Program-made: the position numbers and the translations under genes | Shown here: piece by piece, positions 1 through 10,408 of the stretch | Numbering within the stretch: the stretch's first letter is position 1 | How the letters are laid out: the number at the start of each line of letters is the position of its first letter | Source: Haliclystus octoradiatus | Taxonomy: Eukaryota > Cnidaria > Staurozoa > Stauromedusae > Haliclystidae | NCBI GenBank assembly: GCA_916610825.1 | Contig: OU744446.1 | Span: forward strand, 21,709,223-21,773,222 | Reading direction: 5' to 3' | Length of the DNA: 64,000 nucleotides | Notes under the pieces: generated by a model | Databases searched by the model: none | Seen by the model: only the letters and a program-made list of their open reading frames with translations | What the model was told of the DNA's origin: nothing

Positions 1-941
1 AATTAAGCATTGTTTTAGGTCATTTTGAGCTGTTTTTGTAAAATTCGAATTCCCTTTGGAATTAAGCATTGATTTTGTCATTTTGAGCTGATTTTGTAAA
101 ATTCGATTTCCCTTGGGAATTAAGCATTGTTTTAAGTCATTTTGAGCTGTTTTTGTAAAATTCGAATTCCCTTGGTAATTAAGCTTTGTTTTAGGTCATT
201 TTGAGCTGTTTTTGAAAAATTCGACTTCCCTTGGGAATTAAGCATTGTTTTAGGTCATTTTGAGCTGTTTTTGTAAAATTCGAATTCCCTTGGGAACTGG
301 GCATTGTTTTTGGTCATTTTGAGCTGTTTTTGAAAAATTCAAATTCCTTTGGGAATTAAGCATTGTTTTAGGTCATTTTGAGCTGTTTTTGAAAAATTCG
401 AATTCCCTTGGGAATTAAGCATTGTTTTAGGTCATTTTGGGCTGTTTTTGAAAAATTTGAATTCCTTTGGGAATTAAGCATTGTTTTAGGTCATTTTGAG
501 CTGTTTTTGTAAAATTCGAATTCCCTTGGGAACTGGGCATTGTTTTTGGTCATTTTGAGCTGTTTTTGAAAAATTCAAATTCCCTTTGGAATTAAGCATT
601 GTTTTATGTCATTTTGAGTGTTTTTGAAAAATTCAAATTCCCTTGGGAATTAAGCATTGTTTTTGTCATTTTGAGCTGATTTTGTAAAATTCGATTTCCC
701 TTGGGAATTAAGCATTGTTTTAAGTCATTTTGAGCTGTTTTTGTAAAATTCGAATTCCCTTGGGAATTAAGCATTGTTTTAGGTCATTTTGAGCTGTTTT
801 CGAAAAATTCAAATTCCCTTGGGAATTAAGCATTGTTTTAGGTCATTTTGAGCTGTTTTTGAAAAATTCGAATTCCCTTGGGAATTAAGCATTGTTTTAG
901 GTCGTTTTGAGCTGTTTTTGAAAAATTTGAATTCCTTTGGG

Positions 942-980
942 AATTAAGCATTGTTTTTTCTCATTTTTCATACCCAAGGG
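942..980 (+). repeat. 39-bp truncated monomer with flipped CCCAAGGG core, copy 1
   Basis: The unit starts as a normal monomer (AATTAAGCATTG), then runs TTTTTTCTCATTTTTCATA and ends CCCAAGGG instead of CCCTTGGG. About 20 bp of the usual GAGCTG...GAATT stretch is missing. A 59-bp unit starting TACAAAGC (981-1,039) follows. The two-base centre of the junction palindrome is reverse-complemented relative to all neighbours. Confidence 0.9.
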
Positions 981-1097
981 TACAAAGCATTGTTTTTAGT
1001 CATTTTAAGCTGTTTTTCTGAAATTCGAATTCCCTTGGGAATTAAGCATTGTTTTTGTCATTTTGAGTTGATTTTGTAAAATTCGAATTCTCTTGGG

Positions 1098-1156
1098 AAT
1101 TAGGCATTGTTTTTGATCGGTTTAAGCTGTTTTTGTAAAATTCGAATTCCCTTGAG
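1098..1156 (+). repeat. Monomer type I (59 bp, GATCGGTTTAAGC)
   Basis: GATCGGTTTAAGC replaces GGTCATTTTGAGC, which adds a second CpG. The monomer head is AATTAGGC. A derivative with TTTAATATG is near 2,470. All other copies lie right of 55,810, near 56,350, 56,645, 57,390, 58,100, 58,570, 58,865, 59,610, 61,380, 61,905, 62,195, 62,945 and 63,660. None was seen in the 53 kb between. Confidence 0.88.
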
Positions 1157-2582
1157 AATTAAGCATTGTTTTAGGTCATTTTGAGCTGTTTTTGAAAAAT
1201 TCGAATTCCCTTGGGAACTGGGCATTGTTTTTGGTCATTTTGAGCTGTTTTTGAAAAATTCAAATTCCCTTTGGAATTAAGCATTGTTTTATGTCATTTT
1301 GAGCTGTTTTTGAAAAATACAAATTCCCTTGGGAATTAAGCATTGTCTTAGGTCATTTTGAGCTGTTTTTGAAAAATTCGAATTCCCTTGGGAATTAAGC
1401 ATTGTGTTAGGTCATTTTGAGCTGTTTTTGTAAAATTCGAATTCCCTTGGGAACTGGGCATTGTTTTTGGTCATTTTGAGCTGTTTTTGAAAAATTCAAA
1501 TTCCCTTGGGAATTAAGCATTGTTTTAGGTCATTTTGAGCTGTTTTAGAAAAATTCGAATTCCCTTGGGAATTAAGCATTGTTTCAGGTCATTTTGAGCT
1601 GTTTTTGAAAAATTCAAATTCCCTTGGGAATTAAGCATTGTTTTAGGTCATTTTGAGCTGTTTTTGTAAAATTCGAATTCCCTTTGGAATTAAGCATTGA
1701 TTTTGTCATTTTGAGCTGATTTTGTAAAATTCGAATTCCCTTGGGAATTAAGCATTGTTTTAAGTCATTTTGAGCTGTTTTTGTAAAATTCGAATTCCCT
1801 TGGAAATTAAGCTTTGTTTTAGGTCATTTTGAGCTGTTTTTGAAAAATTCGACTTCCCTTGGGAATTAAGCATTGTTTTAGGTCATTTTTAGCTGTTTTT
1901 GTAAAATTCGAATTCCCTTGGGAACTGGGCATTGTTTTTGGTCATTTTGAGCTGTTTTTGAAAAATTCAAATTCTTTTGGGAATTAAGCATTGTTTTAGG
2001 TCATTTTGAGCTGTTTTTGAAAAATTCGAATTCCCTTGGGAATTAAGCATTGTTTTAGGTCATTTTGGGCTGTTTTTGAAAAATTTGAATTCCTTTGGGA
2101 ATTAAGCATTGTTTTAGGTCATTTTGAGCTGTTTTTGTAAAATTCGAATTCCCTTGGGAACTGGGCATTGTTTTTGGTCATTTTGAGCTGTTTTTGAAAA
2201 ATTCAAATTCCCTTTGGAATTAAGCATTGTTTTATGTCATTTTGAGTGTTTTTGAAAAATTCAAATTCCCTTGGGAATAAAGCATTGTTTTAGGTCATTT
2301 TGAGCTGTTTTTAAAAAATTCGAATTCCCTTGGGAATTAAGCATTGTTTTAGGTCATTTTGAGCTGTTTTTGTAAAATTCGAATTCCCTTGGGAATTAAG
2401 CATTGTTTTTGTCATTTTGAGCTGATTTTGAAAAATTCGAATTCTCTTGGGAATTAGGCATTGTTTTTGATCGGTTTAATATGTTTTTGTAAAATTCGAA
2501 TTCCCTTGAGAATTAAGCATTGTCTTAGGTCATTTTGAGCTGTTTTTGAAAAATTCAAATTCCCTTGGGAATTAAGCATTGT

Positions 2583-4028
2583 TTTAGGTCATTTTGAACT
2601 GTTCTAGAAAAATTCGAATTCCCTTGGGAATTAAGCATTGTTTTAGGTCATTTTGAGCTGTTTTTGAAAAATTCAAATTCCCTTGGGAATTAAGCATTGT
2701 TTTAGGTCATTTTGAGCTGTTTTTGAAAAATTCGAATTCCCTTGGGAATTAAGCATTGTTTTAGGTCATTTTGAGCTGTTTTTGTAAAATTCCAATTCCC
2801 TTGGGAATTAAGCATTGTTTTTGTCATTTTGAGCTGATTTTGTAAAATTCGAATTCCCTTGGGAATTAAGCTTTGTTTTGGGTCATTTTGAGCTGTTTTT
2901 GAAAAATTCGACTTCCCTTGGGAATTAAGCATTGTTTTAGGTCATTTTGAGCTGTTTTTGTAAAATTCGAATTCCCTTGGGAACTGGGCATTGTTTTTGG
3001 TCATTTTGAGCTGTTTTTGAAAAATTCAAATTCCCTTTGGAATTAAGCATTGTTTTATGTCATTTTGAGCTGTTTTTGAAAAATTCAAATTCCCTTGGGA
3101 ATAAAGCATTGTTTTGGGTCATTTTGAGCTGTTTTTAAAAAATTCGAATTCCCTTGGGAATTAAGCATTGTTTTAAGTCATTTTGAGCTGTTTTTGTAAA
3201 ATTCGAATTCCCTTGGGATTTAAGCATTGTTTTAGGTCATTTTGAGCTGTTTTTGAAAAATTTGAATTCCCTTGGGAATTAAGCATTGTTTTAGGTCATT
3301 TTGAGCTGTTTTTGAAAAATTTGAATTCCCTTGGGAATTAAGCATTGTTTTAGGTCATTTTGAGCTGTTTTTGTAAAATTCGAATTCCCTTGGGAACTGG
3401 GCATTGTTTTTGGTCATTTTGAGCTGTTTTTGAAAAATTCAAATTCCCTTGGGAATTAAGCATTGTTTTAAGTCATTTTGAGCTGTTTTTGTAAAATTCG
3501 AATTCCCTTGGGAATTAAGCATTGTTTTAGGTCATTTTGAGCTGTTTTTGAAAAATTTGAATTCCCTTGGGAATTAAGCATTGTTTTAGGTCATTTTGAA
3601 CTGTTCTAGAAAAATTCGAATTCCCTTGGGAATTAAGCATTGTTTTAGGTCATTTTGAGCTGTTTTTGAAAAATTCAAATTCCCTTGGGAATTAAGCATT
3701 GTTTTAGGTCATTTTGAGCTGTTTTTGAAAAATTCGAATTCCCTTGGGAATTAAGCATTGTTTTAGGTCATTTTGAGCTGTTTTTGTAAAATTCCAATTC
3801 CCTTGGGAATTAAGCATTGTTTTTGTCATTTTGAGCTGATTTTGTAAAATTCGAATTCCCTTGGGAATTAAGCTTTGTTTTGGGTCATTTTGAGCTGTAT
3901 TTGAAAAATTCGACTTCCCTTGGGAATTAAGCATTGTTTTAGGTCATTTTGAGCTGTTTTTGTAAAATTCGAATTCCCTTGGGAACTGGGCATTGTTTTT
4001 GGTCATTTTGAGCTGTTTTTGAAAAATT
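2583..4028. repeat. 1,002-bp offset duplication
   Basis: Bases 2,583-3,026 match 3,585-4,028. The diagnostic mark is GAACTGTTCTAGAAAAATTC, present at about 2,596 and 3,598. Offset 1,002 is 17 monomers minus one base, the one base coming from a type C unit. The intervening monomers are unrelated in order. Confidence 0.82.
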
Positions 4029-7000
4029 CAAATTGCTTTGGGAATTAAGCATTGTTTTAGGTCATTTTGAGCTGTTTTTGAAAAATTCGAATTCCCTTGG
4101 GAATTAAGCATTGTTTTAGGTCATTTTGAGCTGTTTTTGAAAAAATTTGAATTCTTTTGGGAATTAAGCATTGTTTTAGGTCATTTTGAGCTGTTTTTGT
4201 AAAATTCGAATTCCCTTGGGAACTGGGCATTGTTTTTGGTCATTTTGAGCTGTTTTTGAAAAATTCAAATTCCCTTGGGAATAAAGCATTGTTTTGGGTC
4301 ATTTTGAGCTGTTTTTAAAAAATTCGAATTCCCTTGGGAATTAAGCATTGTTTTAGGTCATTTTGAGCTGTTTTTGTAAAATTCGAATTCCCTTGGGAAT
4401 TAAGCATTGTTTTTGTCATTTTGAGCTGATTTTGTAAAATTCGAATTCCCTTGGGAATTAAGCATTGTTTTAAGTCATTTTGAGCTGTTTTTGTAAAATT
4501 CGAATTCCCTTGGGAATTAAGAATTGTTTTAGGTCATTTTGAGCTGTTTTTGAAAAATTTGAATTCCCTTGGGAATTAAGCATTGTTTTAGGTCATTTTG
4601 AGCTGTTTTTTAAAAATTTGAATTCCCTTGGGAATTAAGCATTGTTTTAGGTCATTTTGAGCTGTTTTTGTAAAATTCGAATTCCCTTGGGAACTGGGCA
4701 TTGTTTTTGGTCATTTTGAGCTGTTTTTGAAAAATTCAAATTCCCTTGGGAATTAAGCATTGTTTTAAGTCATTTTGAGCTATTTTTGTAAAATTCGAAT
4801 TCCCTTGGGAATTAAGCATTGTTTTAGGTCATTTTGAGCTGTTTTTGAAAAATTTGAATTCCCTTGGGAATTAAGCATTGTTTTAGGTCATTTTGAGCTG
4901 TTTTTGTAAAATTCGAATTCCCTTGGGAACTGGGCATTGCTTTTGGTCATTTTGAGCTGTTTTTGAAAAATTCAAATTCCCTTGGGAATTAAGCATTGTT
5001 TTAAGTCATTTTGAGCTGTTTTTGTAAAATTCGAATTCCCTTGGGAATTAAGCATTGTTTTAGGTCATTTTGAGCTGTTTTTGACAAATTTGAATTTCCT
5101 TTGGAATTAAGCATTGTTTTAGGTCATTTTGAGCTGTTTTTGTAAAATTCGAATTCCCTTGGGAACTGGGCATTGCTTTTGGTCATTTTGAGCTGTTTTT
5201 GAAAAATTCAAATTCCCTTGGGAATTAAGCATTGTTTTAAGTCATTTTGAGCTGTTTTTGTAAAATTTGAATTCCCTTGGGAATTAGGCATTGTTTTTGT
5301 CATTTTGAGCTGATTTTGTAAAATTCGAATTCCCTTGGGAATTAAGCATTGTTTTAAGTCATTTTGAGCTGTTTTTGTAAAATTCGAATTCCCTTGGGAA
5401 TTAAGCTTTGTTTTAGGTCATTTTGAGCTGTTTTTGTAAAATTCGAATTCCCTTGGGAACTGGGCATTGTTTTTGGTCATTTTGAGCTGTTTTTGAAAAA
5501 TTCAAATTCCTTTGGGAATTAAGCATTGTTTTAGGTCATTTTGAGCTGTTTATGAAAAATTCGAATTCCCTTGGGAATTAAGCATTGTTTTAGGTCATTT
5601 TGGGCTGTTTTTGAAAAAATTTGAATTCCTTTGGGAATTAAGCATTGTTTTAGGTCATTTTGAGCTGTTTTTGTAAAATTCGAATTCCCTTGGGAACTGG
5701 GCATTGTTTTTGGTCATTTTGAGCTGTTTTTGAAAAATTCAAATTCCCTTTGGAATTAACCATTGTTTTATGTCTTTTTGAGCTGTTTTTGAAAAATTCG
5801 ACTTCCCTTGGGAATTAAGCATTGTTTTAGGTCATTTTGAGCTGTTTTTGTAAAATTCGAATTCCCTTGGGAACAGGGCATTGTTTTTGGTCATTTTGAG
5901 CTGTTTTTGAAAAATTCAAATTGCTTTGGGAATTAAGCATTGTTTTAGGTCATTTTGAGCTGTTTTTGAAAAATTCGAATTCCCTTGGGAATTTAGCATT
6001 GTTTTAGGTCATTTTGGGCTGTTTTTGAAAAAATTTGAATTCTTTTGGGAATTAAGCATTGTTTTAGGTCATTTTGAGCTGTTTTTGTAAAATTCGAATT
6101 CCCTTGGGAACTGGGCATTGTTTTTGGTCATTTTGAGCTGTTTTTGAAAAATTCAAATTCCCTTTCGAATTAAGCATTGTTTTATGTCATTTTGAGCTGT
6201 TTTTGAAAAATTCAAATTCCCTTGGGAATAAAGCATTGTTTTGGGTCATTTTGAGCTGTTTTTAAAAAATTCGAATTCCCTTGGGAATTAAGCATTGTTT
6301 TAGGTCATTTTGAGCTGTTTTTGTAAAATTCGAATTCCCTTGGGAATTAAGCATTGTTTTTGTCATTTTGAGCTGATTTTGTAAAATTCGAATTCCCTTG
6401 GGAATTAAGCATTGTTTTAAGTCATTTTGAGCTGTTTTTGTAAAATTCGAATTCCCTTGGGAATTAAGAATTGTTTTAGGTCATTTTGAGCTGTTTTTGA
6501 AAAATTTGAATTCCCTTGGGAATTAAGCATTGTTTTAGGTCATTTTGAGCTGTTTTTGGAAAATTTGAATTCCCTTGGGAATTAAGCATTGTTTTAGGTC
6601 ATTTTGAGCTGTTTTTGTAAAATTCGAATTCCCTTGGGAACTGGGCATTGTTTTTGGTCATTTTGAGCTGTTTTTGAAAAATTCAAATTCCCTTGGGAAT
6701 TAAGCATTGTTTTAAGTCATTTTGAGCTGTTTTTGTAAAATTCGAATTCCCTTGGGAATTAAGCATTGTTTTAGGTCATTTTGAGCTGTTTTTGAAAAAT
6801 TTGAATTCCCTTGGGAATTAAGCATTGTTTTAGGTCATTTTGAGCTGTTTTTGTAAAATTCGAATTCCCTTGGGAACTGGGCATTGCTTTTGGTCATTTT
6901 GAGCTGTTTTTGAAAATTTCAAATTCCCTTGGGAATCAAGCATTGTTTTAAGTCATTTTGAGCTGTTTTTGTAAAATTCGAATTCCCTTGGGAATTAAGC

Positions 7001-7051
7001 ATTGTTTTAGGTCATTTTGAGCTGTTTTGGAAAAATTTGAATTTCCTTTGG
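4000..7051. repeat. 1,888/1,947-bp offset duplication
   Basis: AAATTGCTTTGGG at 4,033 recurs at 5,921, and AATTCTTTTGGG at 4,150 recurs at 6,038, both at 1,888 bp (32 monomers). From 4,281 onward the offset is 1,947 bp (33 monomers), shown by GGGAATAAAGC (4,281 and 6,228), AAGAATTG (4,521 and 6,468) and AATTTCC (5,093 and 7,040). One extra monomer near 6,155-6,213 accounts for the step. Confidence 0.85.
6403..7051. repeat. 649-bp 11-mer block, first copy of a perfect-looking tandem pair
   Basis: This is eleven 59-bp monomers in a fixed order, including AAGAATTG (6,468), GTTTTTGGAAAATTTG and the GGGAATCAAGC mark (6,937). It is followed directly by a second copy with no spacer. Every private mark I checked is preserved in the second copy, which suggests a very recent duplication. 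Confidence 0.9.
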
Positions 7052-7700
7052 AATTAAGCATTGTTTTAAGTCATTTTGAGCTGTTTTTGTAAAATTCGAA
7101 TTCCCTTGGGAATTAAGAATTGTTTTAGGTCATTTTGAGCTGTTTTTGAAAAATTTGAATTCCCTTGGGAATTAAGCATTGTTTTAGGTCATTTTGAGCT
7201 GTTTTTGGAAAATTTGAATTCCCTTGGGAATTAAGCATTGTTTTAGGTCATTTTGAGCTGTTTTTGTAAAATTCGAATTCCCTTGGGAACTGGGCATTGT
7301 TTTTGGTCATTTTGAGCTGTTTTTGAAAAATTCAAATTCCCTTGGGAATTAAGCATTGTTTTAAGTCATTTTGAGCTGTTTTTGTAAAATTCGAATTCCC
7401 TTGGGAATTAAGCATTGTTTTAGGTCATTTTGAGCTGTTTTTGAAAAATTTGAATTCCCTTGGGAATTAAGCATTGTTTTAGGTCATTTTGAGCTGTTTT
7501 TGTAAAATTCGAATTCCCTTGGGAACTGGGCATTGCTTTTGGTCATTTTGAGCTGTTTTTGAAAATTTCAAATTCCCTTGGGAATCAAGCATTGTTTTAA
7601 GTCATTTTGAGCTGTTTTTGTAAAATTCGAATTCCCTTGGGAATTAAGCATTGTTTTAGGTCATTTTGAGCTGTTTTGGAAAAATTTGAATTTCCTTTGG
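7052..7700. repeat. 649-bp 11-mer block, second copy
   Basis: It repeats the preceding block with the same rare variants at +649 bp (AAGAATTG at 7,117, AATCAAGC at 7,586, GTTTTGGAAAAATTTG near 7,671). The junction falls exactly at a monomer start, as expected for unequal exchange in register. Confidence 0.9.
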
Positions 7701-8406
7701 AATTAAGCATTGTTTTAGGTCATTTTGAGCTGTTTTTGTAAAATTCGAATTCCCTTGGGAACTGGGCATTGCTTTTGGTCATTTTGAGCTGTTTTTGAAA
7801 AATTCAAATTCCCTTGGGAATTAAGCATTGTTTTAAGTCATTTTGAGCTGTTTTTGTAAAATTTGAATTCCCTTGGGAATTAGGCATTGTTTTTGTCATT
7901 TTGAGCTGTTTTTGTAAAATTCGAATTCCCTTGGGAATTAAGCATTGTTTTTGTCATTTTGAGCTGATTTTGTAAAATTCGAATTCCCTTGGGAATTAAG
8001 CATTGTTTTAAGTCATTTTGAGCTGTTTTTGTAAAATTCGAATTCCCTTGGGAATTAAGCATTGTTTTAGGTCATTTTGAGCTGTTTTTGAAAAATTTGA
8101 ATTCCCTTGGGAATTAAGCATTGTTTTAGGTCATTTTGAGCTGTTTTTGAAAAATTTGAATTCCCTTGGGAATTAAGCATTGTTTTAGGTCATTTTGAGC
8201 TGTTTTTGTAAAATTCGAATTCCCTTGGGAACTGGGCATTGTTTTTGGTCATTTTGAGCTGTTTTTGAAAAATTCAAATTCCCTTGGGAATTAAGCATTG
8301 TTTTAAGTCATTTTGAGCTGTTTTTGTAAAATTCGAATTCCCTTGGGAATTAAGCATTGTTTTAGGTCATTTTGAGCTGTTTTTGAAAAATTTGAATTCC
8401 CTTGGG

Positions 8407-8465
8407 AATTAAGCATTGTTTTAGGTCATTTTGAGCTGTTTTTGTAAAATTCGAATTCCCTTGGG
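8407..8465 (+). repeat. Reference monomer, type A (59 bp)
   Basis: This copy matches the majority unit and serves as the coordinate frame for the other types. Key positions are T-runs at 13-16, 23-26 and 33-37, the A-run at 40-43, the palindrome AATTCGAATT at 42-51, an EcoRI-type GAATTC at 47-52, and CCCTTGGG at 52-59. CCCTTGGG joins the next unit's AATT to make a second palindrome. The only CpG is at 46-47. Type A carries TTAGGTC at 15-21 and GTAAAATTCG at 38-47. Confidence 0.95.
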
Positions 8466-8524
8466 AACTGGGCATTGCTTTTGGTCATTTTGAGCTGTTT
8501 TTGAAAAATTCAAATTCCCTTGGG
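8466..8524 (+). repeat. Monomer type B (59 bp, AACTGGG head, CpG lost to CA)
   Basis: Type B differs from type A in a linked set of changes. The head is AACTGGG rather than AATTAAG, TTTTTGGTC or CTTTTGGTC replaces TTTTAGGTC, and GAAAAATTCAAATTCCC replaces GTAAAATTCGAATTCCC. The CpG at monomer position 46-47 has therefore become CA. The same haplotype recurs throughout the window and marks one slot of the tetramer module. The C or T at position 13 splits it into two subtypes. Confidence 0.93.
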
Positions 8525-8583
8525 AATTAAGCATTGTTTTAAGTCATTTTGAGCTGTTTTTGTAAAATTCGAATTCCCTTGGG
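8525..8583 (+). repeat. Monomer type D (59 bp, TTAAGTC)
   Basis: Type D is identical to type A except for TTAAGTC in place of TTAGGTC near position 18. It keeps the CpG as TTCGAA. It almost always follows type B or type C, so it marks a fixed slot in the higher-order modules. Confidence 0.92.
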
Positions 8584-8642
8584 AATTAAGCATTGTTTTA
8601 GGTCATTTTGAGCTGTTTTTGAAAAATTTGAATTTCCTTTGG
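8584..8642 (+). repeat. Monomer type E (59 bp, CpG lost to TG)
   Basis: Type E has GAAAAATTTGAATT at positions 38-51, so the single CpG has become TG. This copy also has TTTCCTTTGG at its end, a minority variant that weakens the junction palindrome. A sister form (called F here) with GAAAAGTTTG takes the same slot in many modules, for example near 10,740, 13,920, 29,420 and 38,190. Confidence 0.92.
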
Positions 8643-10249
8643 AATTAAGCATTGTTTTAGGTCATTTTGAGCTGTTTTTGTAAAATTCGAATTCCCTTGG
8701 GAACTGGGCATTGCTTTTGGTCATTTTGAGCTGTTTTTGAAAAATTCAAATTCCCTTGGGAATTAAGCATTGTTTTAAGTCATTTTGAGCTGTTTTTGTA
8801 AAATTTGAATTCCCTTGGGAATTAGGCATTGTTTTTGTCATTTTGAGCTGATTTTGTAAAATTCGAATTCCCTTGGGAATTAAGCATTGTTTTAAGTCAT
8901 TTTGAGCTGTTTTTGTAAAATTCGAATTCCCTTGGGAATTAAGCTTTGTTTTAGGTCATTTTGAGCTGTTTTTGAAAAATTCGACTTCCCTTGGGAATTA
9001 AGCATTGTTTTAGGTCATTTTGAGCTGTTTTTGTAAAATTCGAATTCCCTTGGGAACTGGGCATTGTTTTTGGTCATTTTGAGCTGTTTTTGAAAAATTC
9101 AAATTCCTTTGGGAATTAAGCATTGTTTTAGGTCATTTTGAGCTGTTTATGAAAAATTCGAATTCCCTTGGGAATTAAGCATTGTTTTAGGTCATTTTGG
9201 GCTGTTTTTGAAAAAATTTGAATTCCTTTGGGAATTAAGCATTGTTTTAGGTCATTTTGAGCTGTTTTTGTAAAATTCGAATTCCCTTGGGAACTGGGCA
9301 TTGTTTTTGGTCATTTTGAGCTGTTTTTGAAAAATTCAAATTCCCTTTGGAATTAAGCATTGTTTTAAGTCATTTTGAGCAGTTTTTGTAAAATTCGAAT
9401 TCCCTTGGGAATTAAGCATTGTTTTAGGTCATTTTGAGCTGTTTTTGAAAAATTTGAATTCCCTTGGGAATTAAGCATTGTTTTAGGTCATTTTGAGCTG
9501 TTTTGGAAAAATTTGAATTTCCTTTGGAATTAAGCATTGTTTTAGGTCATTTTGAGCTGTTTTTGTAAAATTCGAATTCCCTTGGGAACTGGGCATTGCT
9601 TTTGGTCATTTTGAGCTGTTTTTGAAAAATTCAAATTCCCTTGGGAATTAAGCATTGTTTTAAGTCATTTTGAGCTGTTTTTGTAAAATTTGAATTCCCT
9701 TGGGAATTAGGCATTGTTTTTGTCATTTTGAGCTGATTTTGTAAAATTCGAATTCCCTTGGGAATTAAGCATTGTTTTAAGTCATTTTGAGCTGTTTTTG
9801 TAAAATTCGAATTCCCTTGGGAATTAAGCTTTGTTTTAGGTCATTTTGAGCTGTTTTTGAAAAATTCGACTTCCCTTGGGAATTAAGCATTGTTTTAGGT
9901 CATTTTGAGCTGTTTTTGTAAAATTCGAATTCCCTTGGGAACTGGGCATTGTTTTTGGTCATTTTGAGCTGTTTTTGAAAAATTCAAATTCCTTTGGGAA
10001 TTAAGCATTGTTTTAGGTCATTTTGAGCTGTTTTTGAAAAATTCGAATTCCCTTGGGAATTAAGCATTGTTTTAGGTCATTTTGGGCTGTTTTTGAAAAA
10101 ATTTGAATTCCTTTGGGAATTAAGCATTGTTTTAGGTCATTTTGAGCTGTTTTTGTAAAATTCGAATTCCCTTGGGAACTGGGCATTGTTTTTGGTCATT
10201 TTGAGCTGTTTTTGAAAAATTCAAATTCCCTTTGGAATTAAGCATTGTT
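8600..10249. repeat. 885-bp (15-mer) offset duplication
   Basis: Bases from about 8,600 to 9,364 recur at about 9,485-10,249. Shared marks are AATTTCC (8,631 and 9,516) and the AAGCTTTG monomer with CGACTTCCC (8,944 and 9,829). Divergence begins after CCCTTTGGAATT, where one copy continues with TTAAGTC and the other with TTATGTC. Confidence 0.85.
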
Positions 10250-10353
10250 TTATGTCTTTTTGAGCTGTTTTTGAAAAATTCAAATTCCCTTGGGAATAAA
10301 GCATTGTTTAAAGTCATTTTGAGCTGTTTATAAAAAATTCGAATTCCCTTGGG

Positions 10354-10408
10354 AATTAAGCATTTAGGTCATTTTGAGCTGTTTTTGTAAAATTCGAATT
10401 CCCTTGGG
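10354..10408 (+). repeat. 55-bp monomer variant (4-bp deletion in the T-tract)
   Basis: GCATTTAGGTC replaces GCATTGTTTTAGGTC, a net loss of 4 bp at the first T-tract. Further copies are near 11,240, 13,540, 14,415, 15,295, 17,120, 18,000, 18,880, 21,060, 21,940, 27,350, 27,465, 28,920, 31,275, 37,690, 39,750, 43,400, 51,173, 54,290 and 59,845. It precedes a type C monomer in almost every case. It is therefore a stable HOR marker. Confidence 0.9.

Larger units (their letters stand above)
1..2278. repeat. Left diverged region with a 1,628-bp offset duplication
   Basis: Bases 1 to about 650 recur at 1,629 to about 2,278. Shared private marks include GCATTGATTTTGTC (71 and 1,699) and the GAGTGTTTTTG one-base deletion form (616 and 2,244). 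The copies diverge after about 650, where one continues with type C and the other with an AATAAAGC monomer. Monomers here are more varied than in the centre of the window. Confidence 0.85.
8230..8701. repeat. Tandem pair of 236-bp tetramers (B-D-E-A)
   Basis: AACTGGG heads lie at 8,230, 8,466 and 8,702, spaced exactly 236 bp (4 x 59). Each tetramer runs B, D, E, A. The same spacing recurs elsewhere, for example 28,505/28,741 and 29,267/29,503/29,739. The tetramer is one of the two basic higher-order modules of this satellite. Confidence 0.92.

Noticed and set aside
8417..8427. Telomere-like TTTAGGG motif
   Set aside because: TTTTAGGTC occurs once per 59-bp unit and is never tandem as a 7-mer. 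The third G is absent.
8449..8466. CENP-B box
   Set aside because: ATTCG followed by CCCTTGGGA slightly resembles the box, but the core A and the CGGG positions do not match (TTGG instead). No monomer type restores them.
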